Source: Eubacteriaceae bacterium (GTDB lineage: Bacteria > Bacillota > Clostridia > Lachnospirales > Lachnospiraceae). Taken from it: 64,000 bases of DNA. The position numbers and the translations under genes are program-made. Below the pieces are notes generated by a model, which was not told the origin of the DNA, did no database searches, and saw nothing but the letters and a program-made list of their open reading frames with translations. Positions 44,536-53,101 of this stretch are shown one piece after another. The DNA lies in contig CABJBF010000004.1 in NCBI GenBank assembly GCA_902363805.1, positions 215,216 through 279,215 of the forward strand. The letters run 5' to 3'. How positions within the stretch are numbered: position 1 is the stretch's first letter; each line of letters opens with the position of its first letter.

Positions 44536-44733
44536 ATGCCAAAAATCAAGACAAGCAGAGCAGCTGCAAAACGTTTTAAAGTTACAGGAACAGGTAAACT
44601 TAAAAGAAACAAAGCTTATAAGTCACATATTTTAACAAAGAAATCAACTAAGAGAAAAAGAAATCTTAGAAAAGCAACAGTTACTGATGCTACAAACGTA
44701 AAAAATATGAAGAAGATTTTACCTTATTTATAA
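44536..44733 (+). CDS. rpmI: 50S ribosomal protein L35
   Basis: A 65-residue basic L35 with the expected sequence features: [48 protein letters not shown] and the terminal [10 protein letters not shown]. It follows infC by 30 bp behind AAGGAGG and precedes rplT by 22 bp. All three are read from the leader at 43.86 kb. Length and composition are normal. Confidence 0.98.
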   Translation: MPKIKTSRAAAKRFKVTGTGKLKRNKAYKSHILTKKSTKRKRNLRKATVTDATNVKNMKKILPYL

Positions 44734-44755
44734 TTCTGAGTAGGAGGAAATTATC

Positions 44756-45112
44756 ATGGCAAGAATTAAAGGCGGAATGAACGCTAGAAAAAAACATAAT
44801 AGAGTATTAAAGCTCGCTAAGGGTTACAGAGGAGCAAGATCAAAACAGTATAGAGTAGCAAAGCAGTCAGTAATGAGAGCTTTGACTTCAGCTTATGCTG
44901 GTAGAAAGCAGAAAAAGAGACAGTTCAGACAGTTATGGATTGCAAGAATTAACGCTGCAGCTAGAATGAATGGTCTTTCATACAGCAAATTTATGTATGG
45001 TCTTAAATTAGCAGGTGTTGAAATGAACAGAAAGATGTTAGCTGAAATGGCAGTTAACGATGTTGAAGGATTTGCTAAATTAGTAGAAGTTGCTAAAGCA
45101 AAATTAGCATAA
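44756..45112 (+). CDS. rplT: 50S ribosomal protein L20
   Basis: This 118-residue L20 has the standard length and motifs: [37 protein letters not shown] at the rRNA-binding N-terminus and [43 protein letters not shown] in the globular half. L20 is essential for early 50S assembly and in Bacillus is the feedback regulator of its own operon through the leader. It ends the operon, followed by a terminator at 45135. The start is behind AGGAGG. Confidence 0.98.
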   Translation: MARIKGGMNARKKHNRVLKLAKGYRGARSKQYRVAKQSVMRALTSAYAGRKQKKRQFRQLWIARINAAARMNGLSYSKFMYGLKLAGVEMNRKMLAEMAVNDVEGFAKLVEVAKAKLA

Positions 45113-45134
45113 TTTTAATATATTTAATACTTAT

Positions 45135-45168
45135 AAAAAAGCAGTGAGTTATTCTCACTGCTTTTTTA
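45135..45168 (+). terminator. Terminator of the infC operon
   Basis: AAAAAAGCAGTGAG and TCTCACTGCTTTTTT form a long stem with a short TTA loop and a T-run. Strong by inspection. Confidence 0.9.
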
Positions 45169-45278
45169 TTTTCACAAAAGAATCACAATTTGAACGAAAT
45201 AACGTCACAATTGAAACATAGAATATACAAGAAAGTTATTGTAACGATACAATGCAATAAAATAGTAGGAGGAAAGAC

Positions 45279-46331
45279 ATGAGTATTGTAGAGATAAACA
45301 ATCTTGTAAAAAAATATGGAGATAACGTTGCAGTTAATGATTTGAGTCTTAATATTGATTCAAAAGGTGTCTATGGATTTTTAGGACCAAATGGTGCAGG
45401 AAAATCTACGACAATGAACGTATTAACAGGGTATATAGGTGCAACATCAGGAACTGTTAAAATTAATGGATATGACATTTTTAAAGAGCCTGAGGAGGCA
45501 AAAAAGAATGTTGGCTATTTGCCGGAGATTCCACCCCTTTATCAGGATATGACTGTATATGAATACTTGGAATTTGTATCTAAGATAAAGAAAATAAAGA
45601 AGGAAGAAAGAAAGGCTTGCATAGAACAGTCTTTGGAAATGACAAGAACGACAGAAGTTAGAGAACGACTTATTAGGAATTTGTCAAAAGGATATAAGCA
45701 AAGAGTAGGAATTGCGCAGGCAATTATGGGAATGCCTGACCTTATTATTTTAGACGAGCCAACAGTAGGTCTTGATCCAAAACAGATAATAGAAATTAGA
45801 GATTTGATTAGAAATTTAGGAAAAGAGCATACTGTAATTTTGAGCTCGCATATTTTGACTGAAATAAGTGAAGTATGTGAGAATATATTTATTATTTCTC
45901 AGGGCAAACTTGTGGCTTCAGGTAGGGAAGAAGAATTAATTGAAGAACTTGCAGGAGAAAATAGAATTGAGGCTATTATTAAAGGTGATGCGAATGAAAT
46001 AGAAAATATACTTGATAAATTTGGATGCAAACATTCAATTGAAACTTTAGATGATGAAAAATGTAAAGCACAGATAGTGACATCACGTGATATTGATATA
46101 AGAGAAGGATTGTTCTTCTCCTTGGCAGAAAAGAAAATGCCGTTATTAGAACTTAAGTTTAAGAATAAATCTCTTGAAGATTTATTTATTGAACTTACGA
46201 CTGAATATAAGGCACAGCCAAAGAAAAAAGGTCTTAAGTTTAAAAAGAAAAATTCAGAAAAATTGGATGATAAAAACTTAGCAGATAATTTAAAAAATGA
46301 AGAAAAAGAAGTGCAGGAGGTAGAAAAATAA
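45279..46331 (+). CDS. GldA-like ABC transporter ATP-binding protein
   Basis: The 350-residue protein carries a standard ABC domain (1 to about 230): Walker A GPNGAGKST at residues 36-44, signature NLSKGYKQR, Walker B IILDEPTVGLDP and the switch histidine in ILSSHILTE. A C-terminal regulatory region follows, ending in a long charged tail (KKKGLKFKKKNSEKLDDKN). It is the ATPase of a GldA/GldFG-type exporter; its stop overlaps the permease start by one base (TAATG). The role in a non-gliding Firmicute is unknown; the complex may export a polymer or lipid-linked product. The start is behind AGGAGG. Confidence 0.92.
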   Translation: MSIVEINNLVKKYGDNVAVNDLSLNIDSKGVYGFLGPNGAGKSTTMNVLTGYIGATSGTVKINGYDIFKEPEEAKKNVGYLPEIPPLYQDMTVYEYLEFVSKIKKIKKEERKACIEQSLEMTRTTEVRERLIRNLSKGYKQRVGIAQAIMGMPDLIILDEPTVGLDPKQIIEIRDLIRNLGKEHTVILSSHILTEISEVCENIFIISQGKLVASGREEELIEELAGENRIEAIIKGDANEIENILDKFGCKHSIETLDDEKCKAQIVTSRDIDIREGLFFSLAEKKMPLLELKFKNKSLEDLFIELTTEYKAQPKKKGLKFKKKNSEKLDDKNLADNLKNEEKEVQEVEK

Positions 46332-48499
46332 TGCTAGCAATATATGAAAAGGAACTTAAATCATATTTTACTTCAGTAATTGCCTGCCTGTTTATAGCAG
46401 TTACAACATTTATAGCAGGTATATTCTTTATCTATTATAATCTTACATATGGCTATACACAAATGTATGCTGCATATAATGCATTACTAATTTTAGTGTT
46501 TACAATACCAATTCTTACAATGAAAATTGTTGCAGATGAACGAAGACTTAAAACGGACCAGTTAATTTTGACATCTCCTATTTCAGTTGGAAAAACAGTT
46601 GTAGGTAAGTTTTTGGCGTTGGTTACAATATATTTGATACCTGTTTTAATAATGTGTGTATATCCACTTATTTTATCCAGATTTGGCGAAGTGTCATTTA
46701 GATTGGCATACACAAATATATTAGGATTATTTTTATATGGCTGTGCATTTATTGCAATAGGTGTATTTATTTCATCCATAACGGAAAGCCAGGTTATATC
46801 GGCCATTTTAAGCATAGTAATTTTATTTATGGGTTACATGATGAACTCCTTAGAAAATATGATTTCATCTTCAGGAAATGTACTTACAAAAATACTTGGC
46901 GCATTTGATTTGTTGTCACCTGTAGATGAATTTATGAGTGGTGTAATTTCTCTTTTTGGAGTAGTTTATTATCTGACAATTATTGTTTTGTTCCTATTCC
47001 TCACTTGTCAATCAATACAAAAAAGAAGATGGAACGTATCTAAGGCAACTATTTCAACAGGTGTATTTAGCACGGGATTTATCGCTGTAGCAATCGTAGT
47101 AGCAGTATTTGTAAATCTTGTTGCAGGTAAGGTTACAGATAAATCTTCATGGGCAAGCATAGACATGACAGCGTCTAAGTTGTATTCAATAACAGATGAT
47201 ACAAAGAAAATGTTGAAGAAAATAAATGATGACGTTGTTATCTATGTTATGGCAGCTAAAGATGGCAGTGATGATACAATAAAGAAAACATTAAAAAATT
47301 ACGAAAATAGCTCAAAGCATATAAGTGTTGAATATAAAGATACAAAATTAAATCCTTATTTTTACGCAGATTATACAGATTCAGCACCTACATCAAATAG
47401 TTTAATTGTTGTAAATAAAAAGACAAATAAGTCAAAGGTTGTAGATTACAATAACATTTATGAAGCAGATACAAGTTCATATTACACTACAGGCTCCACA
47501 TCTTACACAGGATATGACTGTGAAGGTCAGTTAGACAGTGCTATATCATATGTGTTATCAGATAAGAATCCGGTTGTTTATCAGATAACAGGACATGATG
47601 AAATTGGAATGGGCTCGAAGTTTTCAGATGCAATTTCTAAAATGAATTGTGATGTTGAAGAAATAAAATTAGCAAGTATGGACAGTTTATCAGTTGATGA
47701 TTGCGAAATGATAATGATTTTAGGACCTACAAAGGATTATTCTAAAGATGAGGCACAGAAAGTTATTGATTATTTAAATGCCGGAGGAAAAGCAATTATT
47801 GCATGTGAGGCTTACAAGAGCGCACAGACAGATAAACCAAATTTTGAATCGATATTAGAAGCATTTGGAGTGAAAGTTGTTGAAGGTGTTATAGCTGAAA
47901 ATGATACAGATTTCTACTCAAATCAGTACGGACCATTCTTTACATTTGCAAACGGCTCAGGAAGTTTTGCGTCAGGAATAGATAACTATATAATTGCTCC
48001 ATATGCAAAAGGATTACAACAGGCAAATAAAGATGACTCTTCAATAACATATACATCTTTAGCAACAACATCAAAAGCAGTATCAAAAACACATTTGAAA
48101 AGTGCAAAAAAATATACTAAAGAAGATGGAGATGTTGAAGGAACATTTGATTTAGGAGCACAAATAAAGAAGAGTGTAACAAGCGAAAATGAAAATGGAG
48201 AAAGCACAACTACAGAAACCAACATTTTGGCGTTAAGTTCAGTTTATATGTTAGATGACAATATGAATGAACTTGTTGCAGACGCAAACCTTGAAATGTT
48301 CAATAATGCTTTAAGTGAGTATATTAATACAGATGATTCTGTAGAGACTTTGTCAATTCCTTCAAAGAGCCTCCAGGCTTCTCAGTTGACAATTACAGCA
48401 TCAGTTTCAAGACTTGTAGGAATAATTGTTGCAGTTGTACTTCCTATAGCTATTTTAGTTGCGGGAATCGTAATTTGGACTAGAAGGAGAAAGAGATAA
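46331..48499 (+). CDS. ABC-2 permease fused to a GldG-like extracytoplasmic domain
   Basis: This 722-residue fusion has an ABC-2 permease half (about 1-235, six spans, starting MLAIYEKELKSYFTSVIACLF), a further span (TGVFSTGFIAVAIVVAVFVNLVAG) and a long outside region of about 400 residues typical of the GldG/IFT52-like family (MTASKLYSITDDTKKMLKKINDDVVIYVMAAKDG, YQITGHDE, CEMIMILGPTKDYSKDEAQKVIDYLNAGGKAIIACE). It ends with one more span and a basic RRRKR. GldF and GldG are separate proteins in Bacteroidetes; the fusion is common in Clostridia. It overlaps its neighbours by one base on each side (TAATG), so the three genes are tightly coupled. Confidence 0.9.
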   Translation: MLAIYEKELKSYFTSVIACLFIAVTTFIAGIFFIYYNLTYGYTQMYAAYNALLILVFTIPILTMKIVADERRLKTDQLILTSPISVGKTVVGKFLALVTIYLIPVLIMCVYPLILSRFGEVSFRLAYTNILGLFLYGCAFIAIGVFISSITESQVISAILSIVILFMGYMMNSLENMISSSGNVLTKILGAFDLLSPVDEFMSGVISLFGVVYYLTIIVLFLFLTCQSIQKRRWNVSKATISTGVFSTGFIAVAIVVAVFVNLVAGKVTDKSSWASIDMTASKLYSITDDTKKMLKKINDDVVIYVMAAKDGSDDTIKKTLKNYENSSKHISVEYKDTKLNPYFYADYTDSAPTSNSLIVVNKKTNKSKVVDYNNIYEADTSSYYTTGSTSYTGYDCEGQLDSAISYVLSDKNPVVYQITGHDEIGMGSKFSDAISKMNCDVEEIKLASMDSLSVDDCEMIMILGPTKDYSKDEAQKVIDYLNAGGKAIIACEAYKSAQTDKPNFESILEAFGVKVVEGVIAENDTDFYSNQYGPFFTFANGSGSFASGIDNYIIAPYAKGLQQANKDDSSITYTSLATTSKAVSKTHLKSAKKYTKEDGDVEGTFDLGAQIKKSVTSENENGESTTTETNILALSSVYMLDDNMNELVADANLEMFNNALSEYINTDDSVETLSIPSKSLQASQLTITASVSRLVGIIVAVVLPIAILVAGIVIWTRRRKR

Positions 48500-49155
48500 T
48501 GAATAAACAGAAAAAACAATTTGTTGTAGTAGTTATTTTGATGGCAGTATGTATCATTGGTTATTTTGGCGTTGGTAAATTTTATAAAAATCAGGAAGAA
48601 AAAGAATCTGAAAATAAAGAGGCAACTGCAATAACGGCATTTGAGTTAAAAGATTATGAAAAAATAACAGCTTTTAACTATATAACAAATGGCACATCGA
48701 TTACATTAACAAAAGATAGCGATGGAAAATGGCATGATTCAAGCGATGCATCAGTAAATATAAGCAAAGATTCAGTTGAAACTGATATGCTTGCAAAACT
48801 TGTGTCAGTAACTGCAGATGAAAAAATTGCTAAAAAGGACGACGTATCTCAATATGGATTTACCATAGATGATAATGGAAATGTAATTGCAGAGACAAAT
48901 ACAATAGCGCTTACAGACGAGGATAACACAACGTATACATTGTATATTGGAAAAGAAAATCCTTATGATACAAGTAAATATTATATGATGGTTGAAGGTG
49001 ATGATAATATTTATTTGGTTGACTCAGATATTCAAACGGCATTTTCGAAGAATATATCAGATATAACTGAGACAACAACAGAAGCTGCGACACAAGAGAG
49101 CACAGAAGTACAGACAGAAGAAATAACTGATGAGGCTGAAGCGAGAACAAATTAG
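48499..49155 (+). CDS. DUF4340-type membrane-anchored protein, short form
   Basis: A 218-residue protein with one N-terminal span (about 7-27) and a DUF4340-like outside region: KDYEKITAFNYITNGTSITLTKDSDGKWHDSSDASVNISKDSVETDMLAKLVSVTADEKI, then GNVIAETNTIALTDEDNTTYTLYIGKENPYDTSKYYMMVEGDDNIYLVDSDI. Family members usually contain two or more such halves and are 300-500 residues; here the domain ends early and is followed by a Thr/Glu-rich tail (TETTTEAATQESTEVQTEE). It is the third gene of the GldA/GldFG operon and likely a periplasmic-side partner. It may be a naturally short version or a C-terminal truncation. Confidence 0.8.
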   Translation: MNKQKKQFVVVVILMAVCIIGYFGVGKFYKNQEEKESENKEATAITAFELKDYEKITAFNYITNGTSITLTKDSDGKWHDSSDASVNISKDSVETDMLAKLVSVTADEKIAKKDDVSQYGFTIDDNGNVIAETNTIALTDEDNTTYTLYIGKENPYDTSKYYMMVEGDDNIYLVDSDIQTAFSKNISDITETTTEAATQESTEVQTEEITDEAEARTN

Positions 49156-49230
49156 TAAAAAATAGCAAACTATTGAAAAATGTAAAAAAGGAACTGCGAA
49201 GACAGAACAAATAAATGGTTTTATGATTAT

Positions 49231-49274
49231 CCAAAAAGTTGATTTATAATAATTAAATATAAATCAACTTTTGG
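49231..49274 (+). terminator. Stem-loop after the GldA/GldFG operon
   Basis: AAAAGTTGATTTATA and TATAAATCAACTTTT form a 15-bp AT-rich stem, flanked by CC and GG. No free T-run follows, so termination strength is uncertain. The rest of 49156-49440 holds AT-rich sequence without a recognisable gene. Confidence 0.5.
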
Positions 49275-49440
49275 GTATTATAATGATAAAGCAAGGGTGA
49301 AATTATAAAGATAGTTAAATTTAATTGATGTTAATTAATAAAAAATGATGAATAGAAAAGGTAAATTCAATCTTGTAAGAGTGAATTACACTACAAATTA
49401 AACTACTAGTTAAAAAAATTAAAAAAAATGAAAAAAGTTG

Positions 49441-49469
49441 TTGACAAAAGTTGCACAAATGGTTATATT
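49441..49469 (+). promoter_or_regulatory. Promoter of the tRNA-Val-tRNA-Met unit
   Basis: TTGACA (49441-49446) and TATATT (49464-49469) with a 17-bp spacer, ending 22 bp before the mature tRNA-Val 5' end. Confidence 0.8.
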
Positions 49470-49491
49470 AATAAAGCAGTTTGATTGCAAC

Positions 49492-49564
49492 GGGATCTTA
49501 GCTCAGCTGGGAGAGCACCTGCCTTACAAGCAGGGGGTCACAGGTTCGAGCCCTGTAGGTCCCA
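49492..49564 (+). tRNA. tRNA-Val(UAC)
   Basis: A 73-nt cloverleaf: acceptor GGGATCT with AGGTCCC (one G-U), D-arm GCTC...GAGC, anticodon stem CCTGC/GCAGG with loop CTTACAA (anticodon TAC) and T-arm ACAGG/CCTGT with TTCGAGC. Discriminator A; CCA is not encoded. It is transcribed together with tRNA-Met eight bases later. Confidence 0.97.
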
Positions 49565-49571
49565 TTTATAT

Positions 49572-49645
49572 GGCGAAGTAGCTCAGTTGGCTAGAGCACA
49601 CGGTTCATACCCGTGGTGTCGAGGGTTCGAATCCCCCCTTCGCTA
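49572..49645 (+). tRNA. tRNA-Met(CAU), elongator type
   Basis: A 74-nt cloverleaf: acceptor GGCGAAG with CTTCGCT (terminal G-U), D-arm GCTC...GAGC, anticodon stem CACGG/CCGTG with loop TTCATAC (anticodon CAT) and T-loop TTCGAAT. The second T-stem pair is an A-C mismatch (49622-49636). The first base pair and lack of GGG/CCC above the anticodon argue against the initiator; a lysidine-type Ile tRNA is not excluded. Discriminator A; CCA is not encoded. Confidence 0.93.
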
Positions 49646-49648
49646 CTT

Positions 49649-49683
49649 AAGAAGGTTCTGATTAAGGAAACCTTCTTTTTTTT
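49649..49683 (+). terminator. Terminator of the tRNA unit
   Basis: GAAGGTT and AACCTTC pair around an 11-nt loop, extended by AA/TT, followed by a long T-run. Confidence 0.88.
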
Positions 49684-49846
49684 CGTTTATTTAGAAGGTT
49701 TATGAAATTTATAAGAAAAAATTGAGCATTGATTATTTGTTACAAAACTTGTAATCTTTGTAGATAAAAATACATGAATAGTGTTATACTAAAAAATATG
49801 TGTCAGAGAGTGTATAAATATAGTATTTTAATTAACAAGTCGTATA

Positions 49847-49875
49847 TCGACTGAGATATAGAAAAATGCTATAAT
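49847..49875 (+). promoter_or_regulatory. Candidate promoter of the ispF-rlmB operon
   Basis: TCGACT (49847-49852) and TATAAT (49870-49875) with a 17-bp spacer, 45 bp before the ispF start. A TTACAA/TTGTAA palindrome (around 49740-49753) lies upstream. Confidence 0.55.
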
Positions 49876-49919
49876 ATATATTTGAATTAATTTGTTGTAT
49901 TTATTAAAGGAAATAGATT

Positions 49920-50387
49920 ATGAGAATTGGAATGGGATATGATGTTCATAGATTAGGAAAAGAAAGAAAATTAATTCTGGGTGGAGTTACAATTCCGTAT
50001 GAATATGGATTGATTGGTCACTCAGATGCTGATGTTGTTGTTCATGCTATTATGGACGCACTTCTTGGTGCAGCTGCACTTGGAGATATCGGAAAACATT
50101 TTCCTGACAATGATGAACAATATAAAGATATATCGAGTATTATATTATTAGAACACGTAGGAAAATTGTTAAAAGATAACAATTATACAATTGGAAATAT
50201 TGATGCAACAATTATTGCACAAAAACCAAAACTTGCTCCATATAGAGAACAGATGGTAAAAAACGTAGCGAAAGCTTTAAATATAAACGAAAATCAGGTT
50301 TGTATTAAAGCAACGACAGAGGAAGGATTAGGATTTACAGGAGAAGGCTTGGGAATTTCATCTCAGGCGATTGCACTGCTTAATTAA
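49920..50387 (+). CDS. ispF: 2-C-Methyl-D-erythritol 2,4-cyclodiphosphate synthase
   Basis: A 155-residue MEP-pathway enzyme with all marks: [12 protein letters not shown] with the metal ligands Asp8 and His10, [33 protein letters not shown] (His34 region and the conserved DIG-HFP), [15 protein letters not shown], and a C-terminal [24 protein letters not shown]. It makes MEcPP for isoprenoid precursors. It opens the cluster ispF, DUF2156, GNAT, cysE, cysS, mrnC, rlmB, which resembles the Bacillus ispD-ispF-gltX-cysE-cysS-mrnC-rlmB order without ispD and gltX. The next gene follows in 3 bp. Confidence 0.97.
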   Translation: MRIGMGYDVHRLGKERKLILGGVTIPYEYGLIGHSDADVVVHAIMDALLGAAALGDIGKHFPDNDEQYKDISSIILLEHVGKLLKDNNYTIGNIDATIIAQKPKLAPYREQMVKNVAKALNINENQVCIKATTEEGLGFTGEGLGISSQAIALLN

Positions 50388-50390
50388 GTT

Positions 50391-51302
50391 ATGAAGGATG
50401 TAGAATTAAAAGATATTAGAATTGAAGACTACAATAAGTTACAGAAATATTATTTAATGAGAAGGCCAGAGACGGCAGACAGTAATTTGTTGGATTTATA
50501 TATGTGGACTGATTGTTATCCAACACAATATTTTTGTAATGAAAAAGGAGTGATGTGGGTAGCAAAAAGCGAAGATAATAAATATTATTCTTCAGTTCCA
50601 TGTTGCAGGAACGAAGATTTAAAAGAGTGCTTTTATGATACTCAAAAATACTTTAATGAAGTTTTAAATAAGAAGCTTGTTATGTATGTAGTTGATAAAG
50701 AAGCAGTTGATATTCTTAATTTGCCGGAAGATAAGTATACTGTAATTCCTGATAGAACTTATTATGATTATGTATATGATGCTCAAAAATTACAGACATT
50801 AAGTGGTAGAAAATATCATAAAAAAAAGAATCATTACAATGCATTTTGTAGGGAATATGAAGGAAGATATGAATTTAAACTGTTAGATAGTACGCATCAT
50901 GATGAGATAATGGATTATTTGGAAAATTGGAAACAGCATAAAGAGCATACAGAAGAAAAAGAATTTATAGATTTTGAAGCAATTGGAATCAAATATCTTT
51001 TAGAACATGAAAATGTATTTGATTATAAAATTGGCTCAGTTTATATAGATGATAAATTAGAAGCGTTTACTATTGGAAATTACTACAAACAGGAAGATAT
51101 GGTTTATATTCCTGTGGAAAAAGCTAATCCAAACATTCGTGGTTTATATACTTTTATATGTAGCGAGTTCTTAAAAGTAGCATTTCCAAATGCAGCAAAA
51201 GAAAACAGAGAAGACGATATGGGATTAGAAGGACTAAGAAAGTCAAAATTGTCATATAATCCAATATATATGGTTGAAAAATATACAATAATTCAAAAAT
51301 AG
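50391..51302 (+). CDS. DUF2156 acyltransferase-fold protein
   Basis: This 303-residue protein begins MKDVELKDIRIEDYNKLQKYYLMRRPETADSNLLDLYMWTDCY and contains LSGRKYHKKKNHYNAFCREYEGRYEFKLLD and an end region (IGNYYKQEDMVYIPVEKANPNIRGLYTFICSEFLK), which match the C-terminal GNAT-like domain of phosphatidylglycerol lysyltransferases (DUF2156/LPG_synthase_C). Stand-alone copies in Clostridia are uncharacterised; aminoacyl transfer is a plausible activity. It starts only 3 bp after ispF, with no clear own ribosome-binding site (AATTAAGTT), so it probably depends on translational coupling. It precedes a GNAT acetyltransferase. Confidence 0.85.
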   Translation: MKDVELKDIRIEDYNKLQKYYLMRRPETADSNLLDLYMWTDCYPTQYFCNEKGVMWVAKSEDNKYYSSVPCCRNEDLKECFYDTQKYFNEVLNKKLVMYVVDKEAVDILNLPEDKYTVIPDRTYYDYVYDAQKLQTLSGRKYHKKKNHYNAFCREYEGRYEFKLLDSTHHDEIMDYLENWKQHKEHTEEKEFIDFEAIGIKYLLEHENVFDYKIGSVYIDDKLEAFTIGNYYKQEDMVYIPVEKANPNIRGLYTFICSEFLKVAFPNAAKENREDDMGLEGLRKSKLSYNPIYMVEKYTIIQK

Positions 51303-51349
51303 TTTTTAATTGTTCGATTAGAAATTGTTTGAATATCAGGAGATGGAAC

Positions 51350-52351
51350 ATGATTAGATATTTAGAAAAAAACGAAAAACTGAATATCCGAAGTATTTAT
51401 GAACAATGCTTTCAAGATAGTAAGGAATATACGGATTACTATATGAATAATTGTCTTAAGAATAATTTTGTTGCAGTTGATGAAGAGGACGGAGAAATTA
51501 TTGGTGCAGTACATTTGATACCAAAGACTGTAACAACAGGTAAGCTTAAAACTAATGTATTTTATATATACGGTGTATCAACATTAGAAAAATACAGAAG
51601 AAAAGGTGTAATGAAATCAATATTCAAGTATATTCTTAGTGATATGTATGAAGATATGGAGGCATTCACATATTTGATTCCATCAGATGAGACAAACGCC
51701 ATGATTTATAGAAAACTTGGCTTTGAGTATGTAATGGATAAAGAACTACAGAAAAAGGAAGAAGCAAGGAAAAAACCTAGCCATTCACTTATTCTTAGAA
51801 AGGCAGAGCCTTCTGATTTCCCAAGATTAGCAATTTTTGCTGAGTCGGCAATGGAAGAAAGGTATGATGTGTCTTTGACTAAAAATAGAGATTATTTTAA
51901 AAAAATGAATGATTTATTAGAAGTTGAGGATGGCAGAATCGAAATTTATGTTGAGAATAAGGTTGTTGTAGGATATCGAATAGTTGTAGATGATGAAGCA
52001 ATTGAGGAAGTTCTTGACAATGAAACACAAAGTATGACATGGTTGCTAAATGAAAAAAAGCCATATGCCATGGCAAGAATTATAAATTTAAGAAAAACAC
52101 TAAGACTTATAGGAATGAGAGGAGTAGGACAGTTTGTGATAGAAATTGAGGATTCAGTCCTTCCGGGAAATAATGGAAGATTTAAAATTTCCTATGAGCA
52201 TACAAATATAAAAATGGAGCCAACAACTGAAGAAGCAGAGTTTCATGTTACAATTGGACAGTTGACACAACATGTATTTGGTTATAAATTAATTGATGGA
52301 TTGCCTGAAGTCTGTATGAAGCACGGATTTTTTATTAATGATTATGTATAG
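51350..52351 (+). CDS. GNAT-family N-acetyltransferase, Eis-like
   Basis: A 333-residue acyltransferase. The N-terminal GNAT domain has VFYIYGVSTLEKYRRKGVMKSIFKYIL, the acetyl-CoA pyrophosphate loop, and YLIPSDETNAMIYRKLGFEY. A second domain and a C-terminal SCP2-like segment (IEDSVLPGNNGRFKISYEHTNIKMEPTTEEAEFHVTIGQLTQHVFGY) give the three-part architecture of Eis-type enzymes that acetylate amines. The substrate is unknown. The start is the ATG at 51350 behind AGGAGATG; an earlier in-frame ATG at 51329 is upstream of that site. It lies between DUF2156 and cysE. Confidence 0.88.
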   Translation: MIRYLEKNEKLNIRSIYEQCFQDSKEYTDYYMNNCLKNNFVAVDEEDGEIIGAVHLIPKTVTTGKLKTNVFYIYGVSTLEKYRRKGVMKSIFKYILSDMYEDMEAFTYLIPSDETNAMIYRKLGFEYVMDKELQKKEEARKKPSHSLILRKAEPSDFPRLAIFAESAMEERYDVSLTKNRDYFKKMNDLLEVEDGRIEIYVENKVVVGYRIVVDDEAIEEVLDNETQSMTWLLNEKKPYAMARIINLRKTLRLIGMRGVGQFVIEIEDSVLPGNNGRFKISYEHTNIKMEPTTEEAEFHVTIGQLTQHVFGYKLIDGLPEVCMKHGFFINDYV

Positions 52352-52443
52352 AAATTATCATTACAAGTGTGTATAATCTATGTTGATATCTATGGATATA
52401 GGTTATTGATATTTATAGAAGGAAGTAAAAAGAGGGATTTAAA

Positions 52444-53097
52444 ATGGGATTCATTCAATATTATAAAGAGCAGGTGGAAGTAATTAAGGATAGAGACCCT
52501 GCAATTAAAACAAATTTAGAAGCATTGTTATACCCAAGTTTTTGGGCAATATATAAATATAGAAAAGCTCATAAGTTATATGAAAAAGGACACGTATTTC
52601 GTGCAAGAATGATATCACAAAGAGCTGCAAGAAAGACTGGAATAGAAATTCATCCTGCAGCACAGATTGGTAAAGGATTATTTATTGACCATGGTCATGG
52701 AGTTGTTATTGGTGAGACAACAATAATAGGAGATAACGTAACTTTGTACCAGGGGGTTACATTAGGTGGTTCAGGAAAGGAAAAAGGTAAAAGACATCCA
52801 ACTTTGCAGGATAATGTAATGGTTGGAGCGGGAGCTAAAGTATTAGGCTCATTTACAATTGGAGAAAATTCTAAAATTGGAGCAGGTTCTGTTGTTTTAG
52901 AAGAAGTGCCTCCGAATTCAGTAGTTGTAGGTGTACCGGGTGAAATTGTAAAACAGGATAATGTAAGAATGCCAAGGCTCGATTTGGATCAGGTTAATAT
53001 GCCAAATCCTGTTCAGTTGGAAATAAAACAACTTAAAAAAGAAAATCTCGAATTAAAAGAAATAATGATGAAACTAGCAAATCATATTAAGGAGTAA
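52444..53097 (+). CDS. cysE: Serine O-acetyltransferase
   Basis: This 217-residue hexapeptide-repeat enzyme belongs to the short EpsC/CysE group. An N-terminal helical part (KTNLEALLYPSFWAIYKYRKAHKLYEKGH) precedes left-handed beta-helix repeats: EIHPAAQIGKGLFIDHGHGVVIGETTIIGDNVTLYQGVTLGG, KRHPTLQDNVMVGAGAKVLGSFTIGENSKIGAGSVV, with the catalytic His in IDHGHG. It makes O-acetylserine, the cysteine precursor. cysS follows 4 bp later, linking cysteine synthesis with its tRNA charging, as in Bacillus. The start is the ATG at 52444. Confidence 0.96.
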   Translation: MGFIQYYKEQVEVIKDRDPAIKTNLEALLYPSFWAIYKYRKAHKLYEKGHVFRARMISQRAARKTGIEIHPAAQIGKGLFIDHGHGVVIGETTIIGDNVTLYQGVTLGGSGKEKGKRHPTLQDNVMVGAGAKVLGSFTIGENSKIGAGSVVLEEVPPNSVVVGVPGEIVKQDNVRMPRLDLDQVNMPNPVQLEIKQLKKENLELKEIMMKLANHIKE

Positions 53098-53101
53098 TAA
53101 G

